The position numbers and the translations under genes were made by a program. A stretch of 64,000 nt of DNA from Neocallimastix lanati (nom. inval.) (Eukaryota > Neocallimastigomycota > Neocallimastigomycetes > Neocallimastigales > Neocallimastigaceae): positions 998,001 to 1,062,000 of the forward strand of contig JACVTC010000056.1 of NCBI GenBank assembly GCA_016946835.1. Direction: 5' to 3'. Of the stretch, positions 34,525-45,410 are shown in pieces. Position 1 is the stretch's first letter, and the number at the start of each line of letters is the position of its first letter. The notes beneath the pieces are model-generated. The model was given only the letters and a program-made list of their open reading frames with translations. It made no database searches and was not told the origin of the DNA.

Positions 34525-35398
34525 CTATATATATAATTGGTCTATATGTTTGTAAAACTCCTTTGCTCCCTGAAGTACCTTTAATTCATGTCCTTCTACA
34601 TCATTTTTTATAAAATTTATTGTATCTTCATCTATTCTTATATACTTATCTAATTTCAAATTTCCATTTAAATTTTGTTTTATTTGGGTTACTCCAATGT
34701 TCCAAGGAATATAAAATGAAATAGTTCCATTGATCTTTATATCACTTAATCCTATATTGTAGATTTTCATTTTATTGCTTTATCGATTAGTTCATTAATC
34801 TCTATATTCTTCTTCAAAATCTTAAATGTATCAGGTACTGGTTCAAAGGAATAAATTCGCTTAGGAAATGCTTTTAAAGACAAATAGAATAATTACCTAT
34901 TTTTTGCTTCTATATCTAAAATTATTTCATTTTTATTTATAAAGGATTACAATTCTAATAGAATATTAATTTCATAAAATGTTCAATTATCTACAATGAT
35001 GCGTTGAATAGTATCAACAGGATAATTTAAAATTTTGCATTATCTACGATGACAATTTCATTTTCATTTACTCCCTGAAATTTTTATTCTCATGGTCATT
35101 TTTATTCTCTTTTATTTTATTTTTATTAAAAGCTTTATTTTCATCAGTCAATTCTAAAATAAGGTACTTTTTACAAAATCTTTTTGATTTTACCTTTTAA
35201 AATAACATTTTTTCTTGCATCGTCTTAATAATCTTGAATTATCTACAAAATTATTAATAAAAAAGTTAATATTTATTTTTTAAATCTATTTAAAATATTA
35301 ATTAAATTTTATACCATTAGAAATAGCGTTAGTCATATTTATATATAATATAGAAATAATTAATAATGTAATAATTAAAAATTTATTATCCATATTCA
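34525..35398 (-). pseudogene. FkbM-type SAM methyltransferase relic with Cys-motif leader
   Basis: From 35398 on minus: ATG with a signal sequence like that of the other leaders (MNMDNKFLIITLLIISILY...NAIS), then an apparent intron (GTATAA...TTTTGTAG, about 35317-35240), then LLRRCKKKCYFK and, after a one-base shift, KIKRFCKKY, a decayed copy of the four-Cys motif. A linker follows, and then FkbM signatures: EIILDIEAKN (degenerate SAM-binding motif), NYSIC, KAFPKRIYSFEPVPDTFKIL (about 34870-34820), YNIGLSDIK, and NDVEGHELKVLQGAK (about 34600). Intact FkbM enzymes O-methylate sugars or polyketides. Several stops rule out function. Confidence 0.75.
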
Positions 35399-37278
35399 TT
35401 TTCAATTGTATTAAAAGAAATTTATTCCAATAATAAAAAAATAAAATTAATTTTTGAAAAATATTAAAAAATAATTTGTATTAAAATGAAAATAAATTAT
35501 ATTAAACAATAATATAAATTTCAAGATAAAAAAAAAATTTTACTATTTAATTTTTGATAATGATATATGTATAAAAAAAAATTCTTTTTATATAAAAAAT
35601 AAAAAATACAAATATATTAAACATATTTTAGATTTAATATCCAAACAGTAAGTTTTAATAATTTTTTAACTTTTTATATTTCAGAGACAAATTTTAAGGG
35701 AACATATTAATGATTTCCTATAGTTAGAGTAGAAGAATTATTTTTATTATTTATTTAATAATATTTATTATTAAAAAGAAATATAATATATTCACTAAGA
35801 ATAAAAAAGTTTAAATTTTATTATTAAGAAAAAAATTATATTTAATTTTAATGATACTCAATTATAAAAAAAATTGTATTCAGTACTTAAAAATAGTAAA
35901 TTAAAAAAATAAGAAATATTGAATTATTTTTTAAAAAGTATATTAAAAATATATTTAATATATTTTATGTTTAATAACTTCCAATTAATATATTTTTTAA
36001 AAAATTTTATAATTTTTATTTTTCAAAAAACGACATTTAAAAATAAATTGTATTAATTTAATATAAATAAAATTTATATTTGAAATATCATTGAAATCAT
36101 TTATTTTTTATTTGATTTTATAAAATATATATAATTACTATTGTTAGAGACAAAATTGTTATATACATTTATTTATATTATTAATACATACCAACCAATA
36201 ATTAATCTCTAAGTAAATTAAATAATGTTAACTAAGATATAAAATATGAAATAATTTTAATGTAAAAAATTATCTCTTTGAAAATATCTTTATAATAATA
36301 TAATCTTAATAAACATCTTATAATATTGCTCATAATATAGAATACTTTGTTATATTATTTTTCTTAATTTAGTGTTTTTTCTTAGTTTTATAAGTTTTGT
36401 TTTTAAAAAGTATTTTTAGTTAAATTAATAATAAAAATTTAAATAATATTAATAGTTAATATATTAAATTTTATTATTTAAATTATTAAAAAATTTAAAA
36501 AAAAAAAAAATTTATTTTTATATTTTTTTTAAAAATTTTAATAGAAACTATAGTCTATTTATTCTGAGTTTGTATTAATATATTATTTTAGTAGAAAAAT
36601 AATTTACTCTAAAAATTCAATTAATATTATTATTTTTTTAATAACGTAAAATAAAAAATTTAATATATTTGTAGCTTTAAAAAGTAAAATACAAAAATAT
36701 TTTTATTATTTTAATATTTTATAAAATGAAATAAAGTAATAATTTCGTTATAGTTATAATTCTTTATTTTAATTTTATAAATATGATTAATATAATTTTT
36801 ATATTTATTATAATTTATTTCTTTGAATTCGTTTCATTAAATATTTTTTGGATAAAGTATTTTATTTATAATTATATAATACAAAAATTTACAGAGTCGG
36901 AGAACAATTAAAATTAAATTTATCAATTATTTGTTCTTACTTATTTTAAAAATTAAATTTCGATAAATTATGTTTATTTGTATTTTTAAAAAAGAAAATA
37001 TATAAAAAAAATAAATTCTTTTTAATTTTTTCAAATAATAATAAATAAATAATAATTTAATATTAAATTATTGAAACTTCCAATAAAAGTAAAAAAATAA
37101 TATTGTTATGGTATTTTCATAAAATAATACAGTAAAAATAATAAAAAAATATTATTATGACATTTTAAAAAAATAATAAAACACAAGTTAATTATTTTTT
37201 TTAAAACTATATTTAATTTAAATATATATATAATTAAAAGACATTTATACTATTTGTGGAGACTTCTAATAATAGATA
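35399..37278. other. AT-rich intergenic interval
   Basis: Very AT-rich, no gene. The right end is the promoter side of the tandem glycosyltransferase gene. Confidence 0.5.
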
Positions 37279-39138
37279 ATGAAAATATTTATATTTTTTT
37301 TATTTGTTTTGTATATTAATTTTTATAAAATTGGGAAATGTGAAATCATAAATGAAAATAACAAAAATTTATGTTTTTTAAATAACACTAATTTTTATTA
37401 CTCTGAAAGCATAAGCTTTACTAAAAATAACCCTTTTTTTTTAAATACCCAAAAAGAATGTGTAAATCAAATAGATAAAGAATTTGTTTTTGAAGAACGT
37501 CAAAATAATTTAGAATTAATTCATCATAAATATTTTCAAAATCCTCTGAAAACAATAAAAATAGATAAAAAAAAAAATAATGAATCAATTATTATTTCAA
37601 TGTCAAGTAATAGAAAAAAAATTGATACAATATATAAATCAGTTGAAAATTTATTGAACCAAACGTTAAATGCAACTTATATTATACTTACATTATCTGT
37701 TGATGATTTTCCTAAGAAAGATGAAGAATTACCCAATTCCCTTATTGAATTAACTAAAACTTTTTTAAATTTCAAAATAAAATGGATAAAAAATAATATT
37801 AATGACTATAAACGGATAACTGTAGTAGATGATTATCCTGAAGATGTTATTATAATAGTTAATGAGGAAATTAAATATCCTAAATGGTTTATAAATGAAA
37901 TATATAGTGAATATGTACAATATGGTAGGCAATGTGCAATAAAATATACAATTTCAAAAGAAAATGATTATTCAATTGATATTGATGCATTATTATTAAA
38001 AAAAGAATTTATGGGAAAGTATTATGAAGAATTTATAAAGGAAATTATCGGCTTATATCCTGAAAATCAATATATTGCATATTTATCTTATGTTTTTGCT
38101 ATATATCTTAATGGATACAGAATACGAAAAAATCATAAATTAGAAATGTTATCTTTTAACTATTTTAATAATACTAACAATTTAAAATTAAACAATGATT
38201 TTTCGAATAAATTATATAAATTTAATGAATGTTTTGAAGTTCTAAAAAACGATATTTATAAACGATATAAAATTTCATATTTTGAGATGTTAGATGCCCC
38301 AATTGTTGTCACGATGACAACATATCCAGCTCGCGAAGAAAGTGTTGTAATAATGTTAGAACATTTTAAGAAACAAACTTTGAAACCTGATTTAATTACT
38401 GTATGGCTCTCTGAAACTGAGTATCCAAAAAATATTACACCATCACATCTAAAGCCATTTGTAGATGAAGGTTTCATTGAACTTCATTGGACTCCATTAA
38501 ATACATACGGATCAAAAAGATTTGAAGTAATGAAATTATATAATAATGCATTCGTAATTAGTGTCGATGATGATTTCTACTATCCTGAATTATATATTGA
38601 AACATTGTATATTAATATGATATTAACAAATAAAATATGTATTTATAATTCAGATTATAATTACTTTAAAGGATATAAATTAGAAAAAAAGAATAGTGGA
38701 AAAAATGATTCGTTATATGTTAATGTTTTTGCAGGTTTAATTGGATTTCCTCCTTTTACATTTCCAATTCAAATATTTGATAAAAAATATTTAAATATAA
38801 GAAATAAATATTACCTAACAAATGAAGAAATATGGATATTTTCAGGCTTACTAGAGAATGAAGAAAAAATTCATTCAATTGATGGTATCAATTTTAATTT
38901 TAATTTTATAGAAAATTCTCAAAATATTGCTTTATATAAAATAAATTTAAAACATCATGTTTTAGAATATATGACTTCAAGAATGGTTATAGAATTAAAT
39001 TTAGTAGAAAAATTTAAAAAATTACATCCAGAATTTAACGTTTATCGTAATATTAAATATCATAAATTACTTAATAAAATTAGATATAAAAAAAAATTAA
39101 AATTAAAAATCAAAAACTTAACTAAAATTAATCAATAA
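37279..39138 (+). CDS. Tandem-domain glycosyltransferase, secretory
   Basis: Intact 619-residue frame with signal sequence 1-20. Two homologous GT-A-like domains follow. Domain 1 (about 102-330) has SIIISMSSNRKKI, QTLNATYIILTLSVDDFP and KRITVVDDYPEDVIIIVNEEIKYP, where the acidic triplet is NEE (195-197). Domain 2 (about 340-590) has PIVVTMTTYPAREE, QTLKPDLITVWLSETEYP and VISVDDDFYYP with an intact DDD at 430-432. Both resemble the transferase at 9057-10076. Domain 1 therefore looks catalytically weak or dead and may bind substrate or support folding. The C-terminus is Lys-rich. There is no four-Cys motif, although three Cys (21, 32, 61) lie in the N-terminal segment. Confidence 0.78.
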   Translation: MKIFIFFLFVLYINFYKIGKCEIINENNKNLCFLNNTNFYYSESISFTKNNPFFLNTQKECVNQIDKEFVFEERQNNLELIHHKYFQNPLKTIKIDKKKNNESIIISMSSNRKKIDTIYKSVENLLNQTLNATYIILTLSVDDFPKKDEELPNSLIELTKTFLNFKIKWIKNNINDYKRITVVDDYPEDVIIIVNEEIKYPKWFINEIYSEYVQYGRQCAIKYTISKENDYSIDIDALLLKKEFMGKYYEEFIKEIIGLYPENQYIAYLSYVFAIYLNGYRIRKNHKLEMLSFNYFNNTNNLKLNNDFSNKLYKFNECFEVLKNDIYKRYKISYFEMLDAPIVVTMTTYPAREESVVIMLEHFKKQTLKPDLITVWLSETEYPKNITPSHLKPFVDEGFIELHWTPLNTYGSKRFEVMKLYNNAFVISVDDDFYYPELYIETLYINMILTNKICIYNSDYNYFKGYKLEKKNSGKNDSLYVNVFAGLIGFPPFTFPIQIFDKKYLNIRNKYYLTNEEIWIFSGLLENEEKIHSIDGINFNFNFIENSQNIALYKINLKHHVLEYMTSRMVIELNLVEKFKKLHPEFNVYRNIKYHKLLNKIRYKKKLKLKIKNLTKINQ

Positions 39139-39708
39139 TAAATAATCATTAATATTTCATTTTTATATTATAATTAAATATTATACGATATATAATAAAG
39201 AAATTAATTAGTATTAGTTATTATTATAGTTTTTTTATATATAGTATTTTTTGAAGAAACTAATAGGAGATACTTATGATTAAGAATTAAATATTAATTT
39301 TTATTTTATAATAGTTTTGCTTTATCTACATGAATAAAATAAATATTGTTCACTAAATTATAATTTATTTATTTATTTATTTATATTATTTTATTTAATA
39401 TAAAAATTTATATCAGAAAAGTTTTTATTAATAAAATATAAAACTTTATTTTATAAAAGTTTTTATTAGGTTTATTTTATTATTATATCTTATATAAATA
39501 TATTTTGAATTTTAATATAAATTTTATTTTATATATTTTATAAATTATATGTATTCCTAAATAAAATTATTTCATATTTATACTTTTATTTTAACTTCTA
39601 TATAAATTTAAAAAAATTAAGAGTTATATTTTTTATAAAAATAATTAGTTTTACATCTTTTAAAATAATAAATTTATTCAATCTTTTTTATTAATTATTT
39701 ATTTAAAT
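39139..39708. other. AT-rich interval
   Basis: 3' flank of the tandem transferase gene. Nothing else supported. Confidence 0.5.
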
Positions 39709-39862
39709 CTGTTAAAATATAAATATTGAAGTTTTGTATATATATAATATTAAGGAGTTTTGTGATATATTTTAATATATATATTGTCAAGTATAAGACC
39801 AATAATATATTTGTGTAACCTAAATAAAATAACTATAAATATTTTATAATATAAAATTCTTA
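39709..39862 (+). repeat. Truncated LTR (family of 777-1015)
   Basis: Starts TGTTAAAATATAAATATTG and follows the minus-strand sequence of the 777-1015 LTR for about 150 bp, then diverges at TATAATATAAAATTCT. The 3' part is missing. Confidence 0.75.
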
Positions 39863-40151
39863 TAATTTATATTTAAATAACTAATTTAAATTCAATAAAT
39901 AATACCATTATAACACCATATTATAATTCTGAGTATGAAATAGAAATAAAGTGTAATTAAAAGTAATAATATGAAAACAGACAAACAGTCGGATTTTAAA
40001 ATAAACAAAATATTTTAAATTTAAACATAATAACTTTAATTCTGAAAATAACTATAATATTATATTTTGAGAATTTAAAAACAGTTTTAAAATAGGATTA
40101 TTTAGAATTATGAAAGAAAAACAAGTAGACAAACCCTACTAAATTTTAGAA

Positions 40152-40157
<6 letters not shown>

Positions 40158-40207
<50 letters not shown>
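40158..40207 (+). repeat. Poly-A run of 50
   Basis: Fifty consecutive A, 87 bp upstream of the unknown gene at 40295. Confidence 0.95.
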
Positions 40208-40209
<2 letters not shown>

Positions 40210-40294
40210 ATTAAAATTTTAAAAACAAATATTCAAAATTCAAAATTTTTTTTTATATCCCTAATTTAAATCTAATTATTAATTACATTTAAAT

Positions 40295-40691
40295 ATGAAT
40301 AATTATAATTGGGTTAATAATTTTACTACTTCTTCTGAAGGTAAAGATTCCGATCATCTAAGACTTTGTTATGGGGACGAATCATATCATGGTAATTATA
40401 CTATAAACTTTAGGAATACTGTAAAGAAATATACTAAATTAAGTGGTTCTATTTCTTTTGACTCATGGTTAAACAACGAATATCAAGGTGATGGTATTTT
40501 TATCCTTTATATATCAAAAGATAAAAGAGAATATAAAACTTTAGAAGATCTCAATAATGATGATGATAATGGTGTCATCAAAATTTATTTTTATACAACA
40601 ATTTCAAACTTAAAGTCTTATACTATTGAAATTGAAAATAATCCCTTTGATGACGGCTATAGCTTCCTCGGCTTGTTTCTAGTTCAAAATG

Positions 40692-40730
<39 letters not shown>

Positions 40731-40922
40731 TATAGAGTGTCTTTCAATTTTATTTTTAATAATTCTATTCAAGAATTTAAAATACGTAGAACAAATCTTA
40801 TAAGAGAAAAACTCGTAATATTAGATGGATATGTTCGAGTAACAGGTGGACTTATTGATGCTAATACTTATGAACAAAATACTGTTAGGGTTGTGCAAGG
40901 AGGTCAATGTTTAATCTTGTAA
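40295..40922 (+). pseudogene. Unknown beta-rich protein split by a poly-A run
   Basis: The first frame (40295-40735) starts MNNYNWVNNFTTSSEGK and contains HLRLCYGDES, SGSISFDSWLNNEYQGDG and IENNPFDDGYSFLGLFLVQNE, then runs into 37 A (40692-40728). The second frame continues TYRVSFNFIFNNSIQEFKI and VILDGYVRVTGG, ending near 40922. Alternating hydrophobic/polar residues suggest a beta sandwich. No signal peptide is visible and I do not recognise the family. Either the run expanded by slippage and shifted the frame, or its length is misread; I see no good GT donor to make it an intron. Confidence 0.5.
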
Positions 40923-41264
40923 TAATAAATTCCCAATATATATATACATATATTTTTTGTGATATTAAGAATTACTCATTATGCCTAATTTATAAATATA
41001 GTATCCATTAAAATTACCACACATTTTCACATATATACAAATATTACAAATTTAATAGTTAAGTAAGAAAATTAACACAAATATGATGAAATTATAAAAT
41101 ATAGAAATATTACTTCAATTTATGAAAATCACACTTAAGTTTTAATAAACTATTCTATACTCAAAGAATCTAAACTAAAATAAACTATTCAACCCTATAA
41201 ATATATCAAATTACAATTTATCAATATATATTATAAATTTAGCAATCACAAATTATATAATGGT

Positions 41265-42860
41265 TATCGTCAACCACATAGCATATTATTTAAAGTATAG
41301 TTATTCAAACGCGTATTTAAACATATCAAACGCATATATATATAAATTAACAATAATAATGGAGGAGACTTATGTCAGAGATTCCATATAATATAATATC
41401 CCAAATATTTAAGGGAAATATAATTGAATGGTAATTCCTAGCGTGAAATAGGTGCATTCTAACAATATTAGTATTATTAAACCTAGCGTGAAATGGGTTT
41501 AGATAATAACTAATTTAATATTAATTTAACAAAAACCTTCATAATGAATGGTATAATATTATAAATATAACCAAGAGTTATATACAAACAGATGAGATTT
41601 TTCCATCTACAAGCTATACTTATTGATTGCAAAATATTCATGAAGTTATAATTATTAAACTTATATCATTAAGATTTTAATGATGAGAAAATCCAAATAT
41701 ATAAAATTCTTTAAAAATTCGGATTTTAGGGGGAATAGTAACGTAAATTATTAATGAAAGCTAAAATGAAAGCTAAAATGAAAGCTAACTAAACTGAATA
41801 AAAATTAGCTCAATAAGAGAAATTTTACGAAAATTAGCCTACAAAGAGAAATAAACTAAAACTATGAACCTTAGCAAAATATTATATAATTTACATTATT
41901 TACTAAAGGTCTAAATGGCTAGAATAACATAATTAATTATAAATGAAATCAATTTTAATACCCCAAGATTATAATTAATCAAATACACCAATATATAGAA
42001 ATCAACAATTTTATGTAAAACAAAAAAAAAATAGTTTCATAAGAGATTTCATAATAAATATTTAAAAGCAATCGCAAGGTTAATACTAAACCCACAAAAG
42101 AGTGATAAATAAAAATAATAAATTGGTTACCTCTTACCAACAAAAGTATACCCTGTTGCAAGGTTAATTACTTATCCCATAAAAAGAGATTATAATAAAT
42201 GGTTTCTATCTCTTTATCCAACAAAAGTAAGGTTGAAGACTATAGGTCGAAGATACCACTTTAATAAATTTATTTTTAACAGGTTAATAATAATTTATAC
42301 AATGATTGCAAGTTACTTTAATGTAACAAAACTTAATTCGATGAAGTTTATACAAAACTCATCTAATATAAATCTAGAAACTACAAAACGAAAATATATA
42401 TAAAAGTTAGCGCTAATCTATAAAGCGGATTAAAATTGAAAGTGATGTAAAACCCAATATATAAGAGGTATTCACACAAATTGAGATGGTATAATATCAC
42501 CCTTCAAGAGAAAGGTTTCCATCATACAAATGGTAATATATAAACCATATATTATAAGAGATGTTTTAGATACATCTAATATTAATGGTGTAATAATATT
42601 AAATACTTAGTTTTAGGGGGAAATTATTTGATTACAAATATAATTAAGAAATTATTTTAACAATATTTAAATTGAATTAAAGAAATTAATAAAATGTAAA
42701 AATATTTTATTCATGTAAAATTAAAGGATTATTTTAGAATATAAATAATTAATAGCTTAATAATATCAAGTTAATATTATATACTAGAAAAACTTTATAT
42801 TCACATATTCACCAGTAAACCAATTTATTCATTATAGAATAACTAGGTTTAAGGGGGAAT
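41265..42860 (+). repeat. Noncoding repeat region related to the miniature LTR element
   Basis: No coding frame. Contains TTAGGGGGAA-like purine tracts at about 41727 and 42613, plus AAGGGGGAA at 42852 next to TGTTAC, like the tract before the LTR at 43971. Internal duplications: CCTAGCGTGAAAT at about 41438 and 41484; GCAAGGTTAAT at about 42075 and 42159; three copies of ATGAAAGCTAAA at 41754-41790. It is likely the interior of an older member of the same family, into which the 42896-44156 element inserted. Confidence 0.5.
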
Positions 42861-42895
42861 GTTACAATATGTGAATTTATATATTAAATGAATCT

Positions 42896-43081
42896 TGTTA
42901 GAATATGTGAAATATGAGTTTAAATGTATTAAAATGTAATGTATGTAATGTAATGTATAAGCCACAATATGTTAATATAAAAGCATGTAAATTAATATAA
43001 TTTAATATTTGTAACTCTTTATCATAAAATATATTAATAAAATTGACATAATTATAAACCACAAATTCATGACTCTTAACA
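42896..43081 (+). repeat. 5' LTR of the miniature element
   Basis: 186 bp, identical to 43971-44156. Confidence 0.93.
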
Positions 43082-43970
43082 GATTAAGGGTCTCATCTGA
43101 CTCTTAAAAAGATTCTTAGCAAAAGAATTTTTTGCCGGAAACAATATTATTTCAAGAAGGACATAAAGAAGTTAAAAGAAGAATATTATGATAAAGATTG
43201 CCATTATGTCAATTTTTTGGAATTTAAATCAAAATTGATCAAGATTGAAATTTAGATCACTAAATTTCAAAAATTCTGAAAACGCGTAAATATCTAATAA
43301 CTTAATACAAGAAATTCCCCTACATGAAGTTAACACGCTTAAAAAAAAAAAAAAAAGAAACGTGAAATATATTAAATGAACATATTATTTTGAGACTCTT
43401 AATAAATGAAATTATCATAAGCATTAATTGATTATTATAAATTATTTTTGAATATTACAAACTATTTTATTAAAGAAAATAAAATTTTTAACTAATTAAA
43501 ATAAATAAAATGACGTAAAAACCAAAGAGTTAATCCATGAGTTGTCAAGAGTACGTAAAACCAAAGAGGTAAACCATGTGTTGTCATTATTAATTTGGCG
43601 TGAATCCCAACGAGGTTGCCTTAATATAATATAATAGGATGGTGTAAACCCAGATAGGTGTCCAATCCATATTTAAATAATTTTTAATATTAAAAATACC
43701 CAAATTATAAAGGTTTTAGGCGTTTTAACCACAAAAACGTACAATGGGTAATAATATAAATATCTAAGATAAAATTAGCAAATAATATACATAAAGTATA
43801 TATATAAAATTCAATTAATGATATAATATGAAATAGAAATTTAATAGTTAATTAAAATTTAGAATAATGATATAAATTTCACAAAGTATTATTGTTATGT
43901 ATTGCTATGTACATATTCACCTATAAACCAAAATTATTCATTTAGTAGAATAACTTGGCTTAGGGGGGAA

Positions 43971-44156
43971 TGTTAGAATATGTGAAATATGAGTTTAAAT
44001 GTATTAAAATGTAATGTATGTAATGTAATGTATAAGCCACAATATGTTAATATAAAAGCATGTAAATTAATATAATTTAATATTTGTAACTCTTTATCAT
44101 AAAATATATTAATAAAATTGACATAATTATAAACCACAAATTCATGACTCTTAACA
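43971..44156 (+). repeat. 3' LTR of the miniature element
   Basis: 186 bp, identical to 42896-43081 and preceded by the polypurine tract. Confidence 0.93.
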
Positions 44157-44161
44157 AATCT

Positions 44162-45299
44162 AGAACAATAATAATATAAATTTTAATATAAACATAATAT
44201 AATGTAATTAATTAAAAGTAATCTAGAACAAGCCACATTTTTAGTATAAATAGATGTAAATTTCATTATATAGAACATAGCTAATAACCTATTCATATTT
44301 ATCATAAATAACCTCATTAATAAAACTTCATATAAAATAACAAAAAATAACATTAATGTTTTATTAAATAAAAGTTAAATCAAAAAAAATCCATAATATA
44401 AATTTCATTATTTTTGCTAAACTTTAATTAATAATATTTAATCTAATATATATAAAAATAGAAGCTAGTAAATTAAATGCTGTTAAAAAATAATCGTTAA
44501 TACCAGAAAACCTATAGATGGATTTGAGGGTATCTTATATCAAGTAAATACATTTACCCATAAAAGATTTTTTTGACAAAGATTTATTTATGAATTTATC
44601 TACTTCAACCAATGAATCTTAAAAATGGTATTTTAGAATTATTGAAAATAAGATGTTATGTCAATCCTCCATTATTTATGATTACTCAAAAGATATTATT
44701 ATAGATTCACAATATACTTCATTATATAATGAAGATAATAATAATTACAATTTAATTTTAAAAAAAAAAATAATTTGATTCATTAAAAGCACAAGTAAAA
44801 GATGAATTTGAGAAAAGTAATAATATTAATAATTATATGAATAAAATCAATAATATCAAATTATAAATTGATAATAAAATTATTAGTTTTAATAAGTATT
44901 AATATTCAGAAGTACATTATGAAGAAACCGGTCATCATACTATCTCAACTAACAATAAAAGATTTTATCTATCATTTATTAATAACTATTATATTAATAA
45001 GATAAATAATAAATAAACAAAAAGTATAAATAATGAATAAATTAATAAAAAATCAATAAATAAAACAAAAAATAAAAATAAATCATCATAAAATTCAAGG
45101 TAATAATATTAAATGAATAAAAATATAATAAAAGTAACAATTAAAAAATAAATAAATAAAAAAGTAAAAGAGATAATCATAAGACTTTATTAACCTATTA
45201 AAGAAAAAAAGAAATTACTACTTTTTCATTTTTACAATAGAATTTATTAATAATTCTTTTATTAAAATCATGAATTTAATAATTTAATACTATTTTACT
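44162..45299 (+). other. AT-rich interval with broken coding-like text
   Basis: Short peptide-like stretches (YDYSKDIIIDSQYTSLYNED at about 44690; SEVHYEETGHHTISTNNKRF at about 44910) are separated by stops. A decayed, unidentified gene is possible. Confidence 0.25.
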
Positions 45300-45366
45300 A
45301 TAAATCATGAAGTGATTCACATTCATCCATTGGAACAAATATTACTGATATGTCTTATTCAGGAAA

Positions 45367-45410
<44 letters not shown>

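Larger units (their letters stand above)
42891..44161 (+). mobile_element. Structurally intact miniature LTR element (TRIM-like), TSD AATCT
   Basis: LTRs 42896-43081 and 43971-44156 are each 186 bp and identical by my reading, starting TGTTAGAATATG and ending CTCTTAACA. The 5-bp flanks match (aatct, 42891-42895 and 44157-44161). The motif GATTAAGGGTCTCATCTGAC follows the left LTR directly (probable primer-binding site), and TTAGGGGGGAA precedes the right LTR (polypurine tract). The 889-bp interior has no open reading frame of note but holds a near-duplicate pair (ACGTAAAAACCAAAGAG / ACGTAAAACCAAAGAG at about 43513 and 43553). Identical LTRs imply a recent insertion, which requires machinery in trans. 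Confidence 0.92.

Noticed and set aside
38256-38477. 73-codon minus-strand frame
   Set aside because: Antisense to domain 2 of the tandem glycosyltransferase.
41756-41790. Possible CRISPR-like or satellite array from ATGAAAGCTAAA repeats
   Set aside because: Only three short adjacent copies without spacers; a simple tandem duplication.
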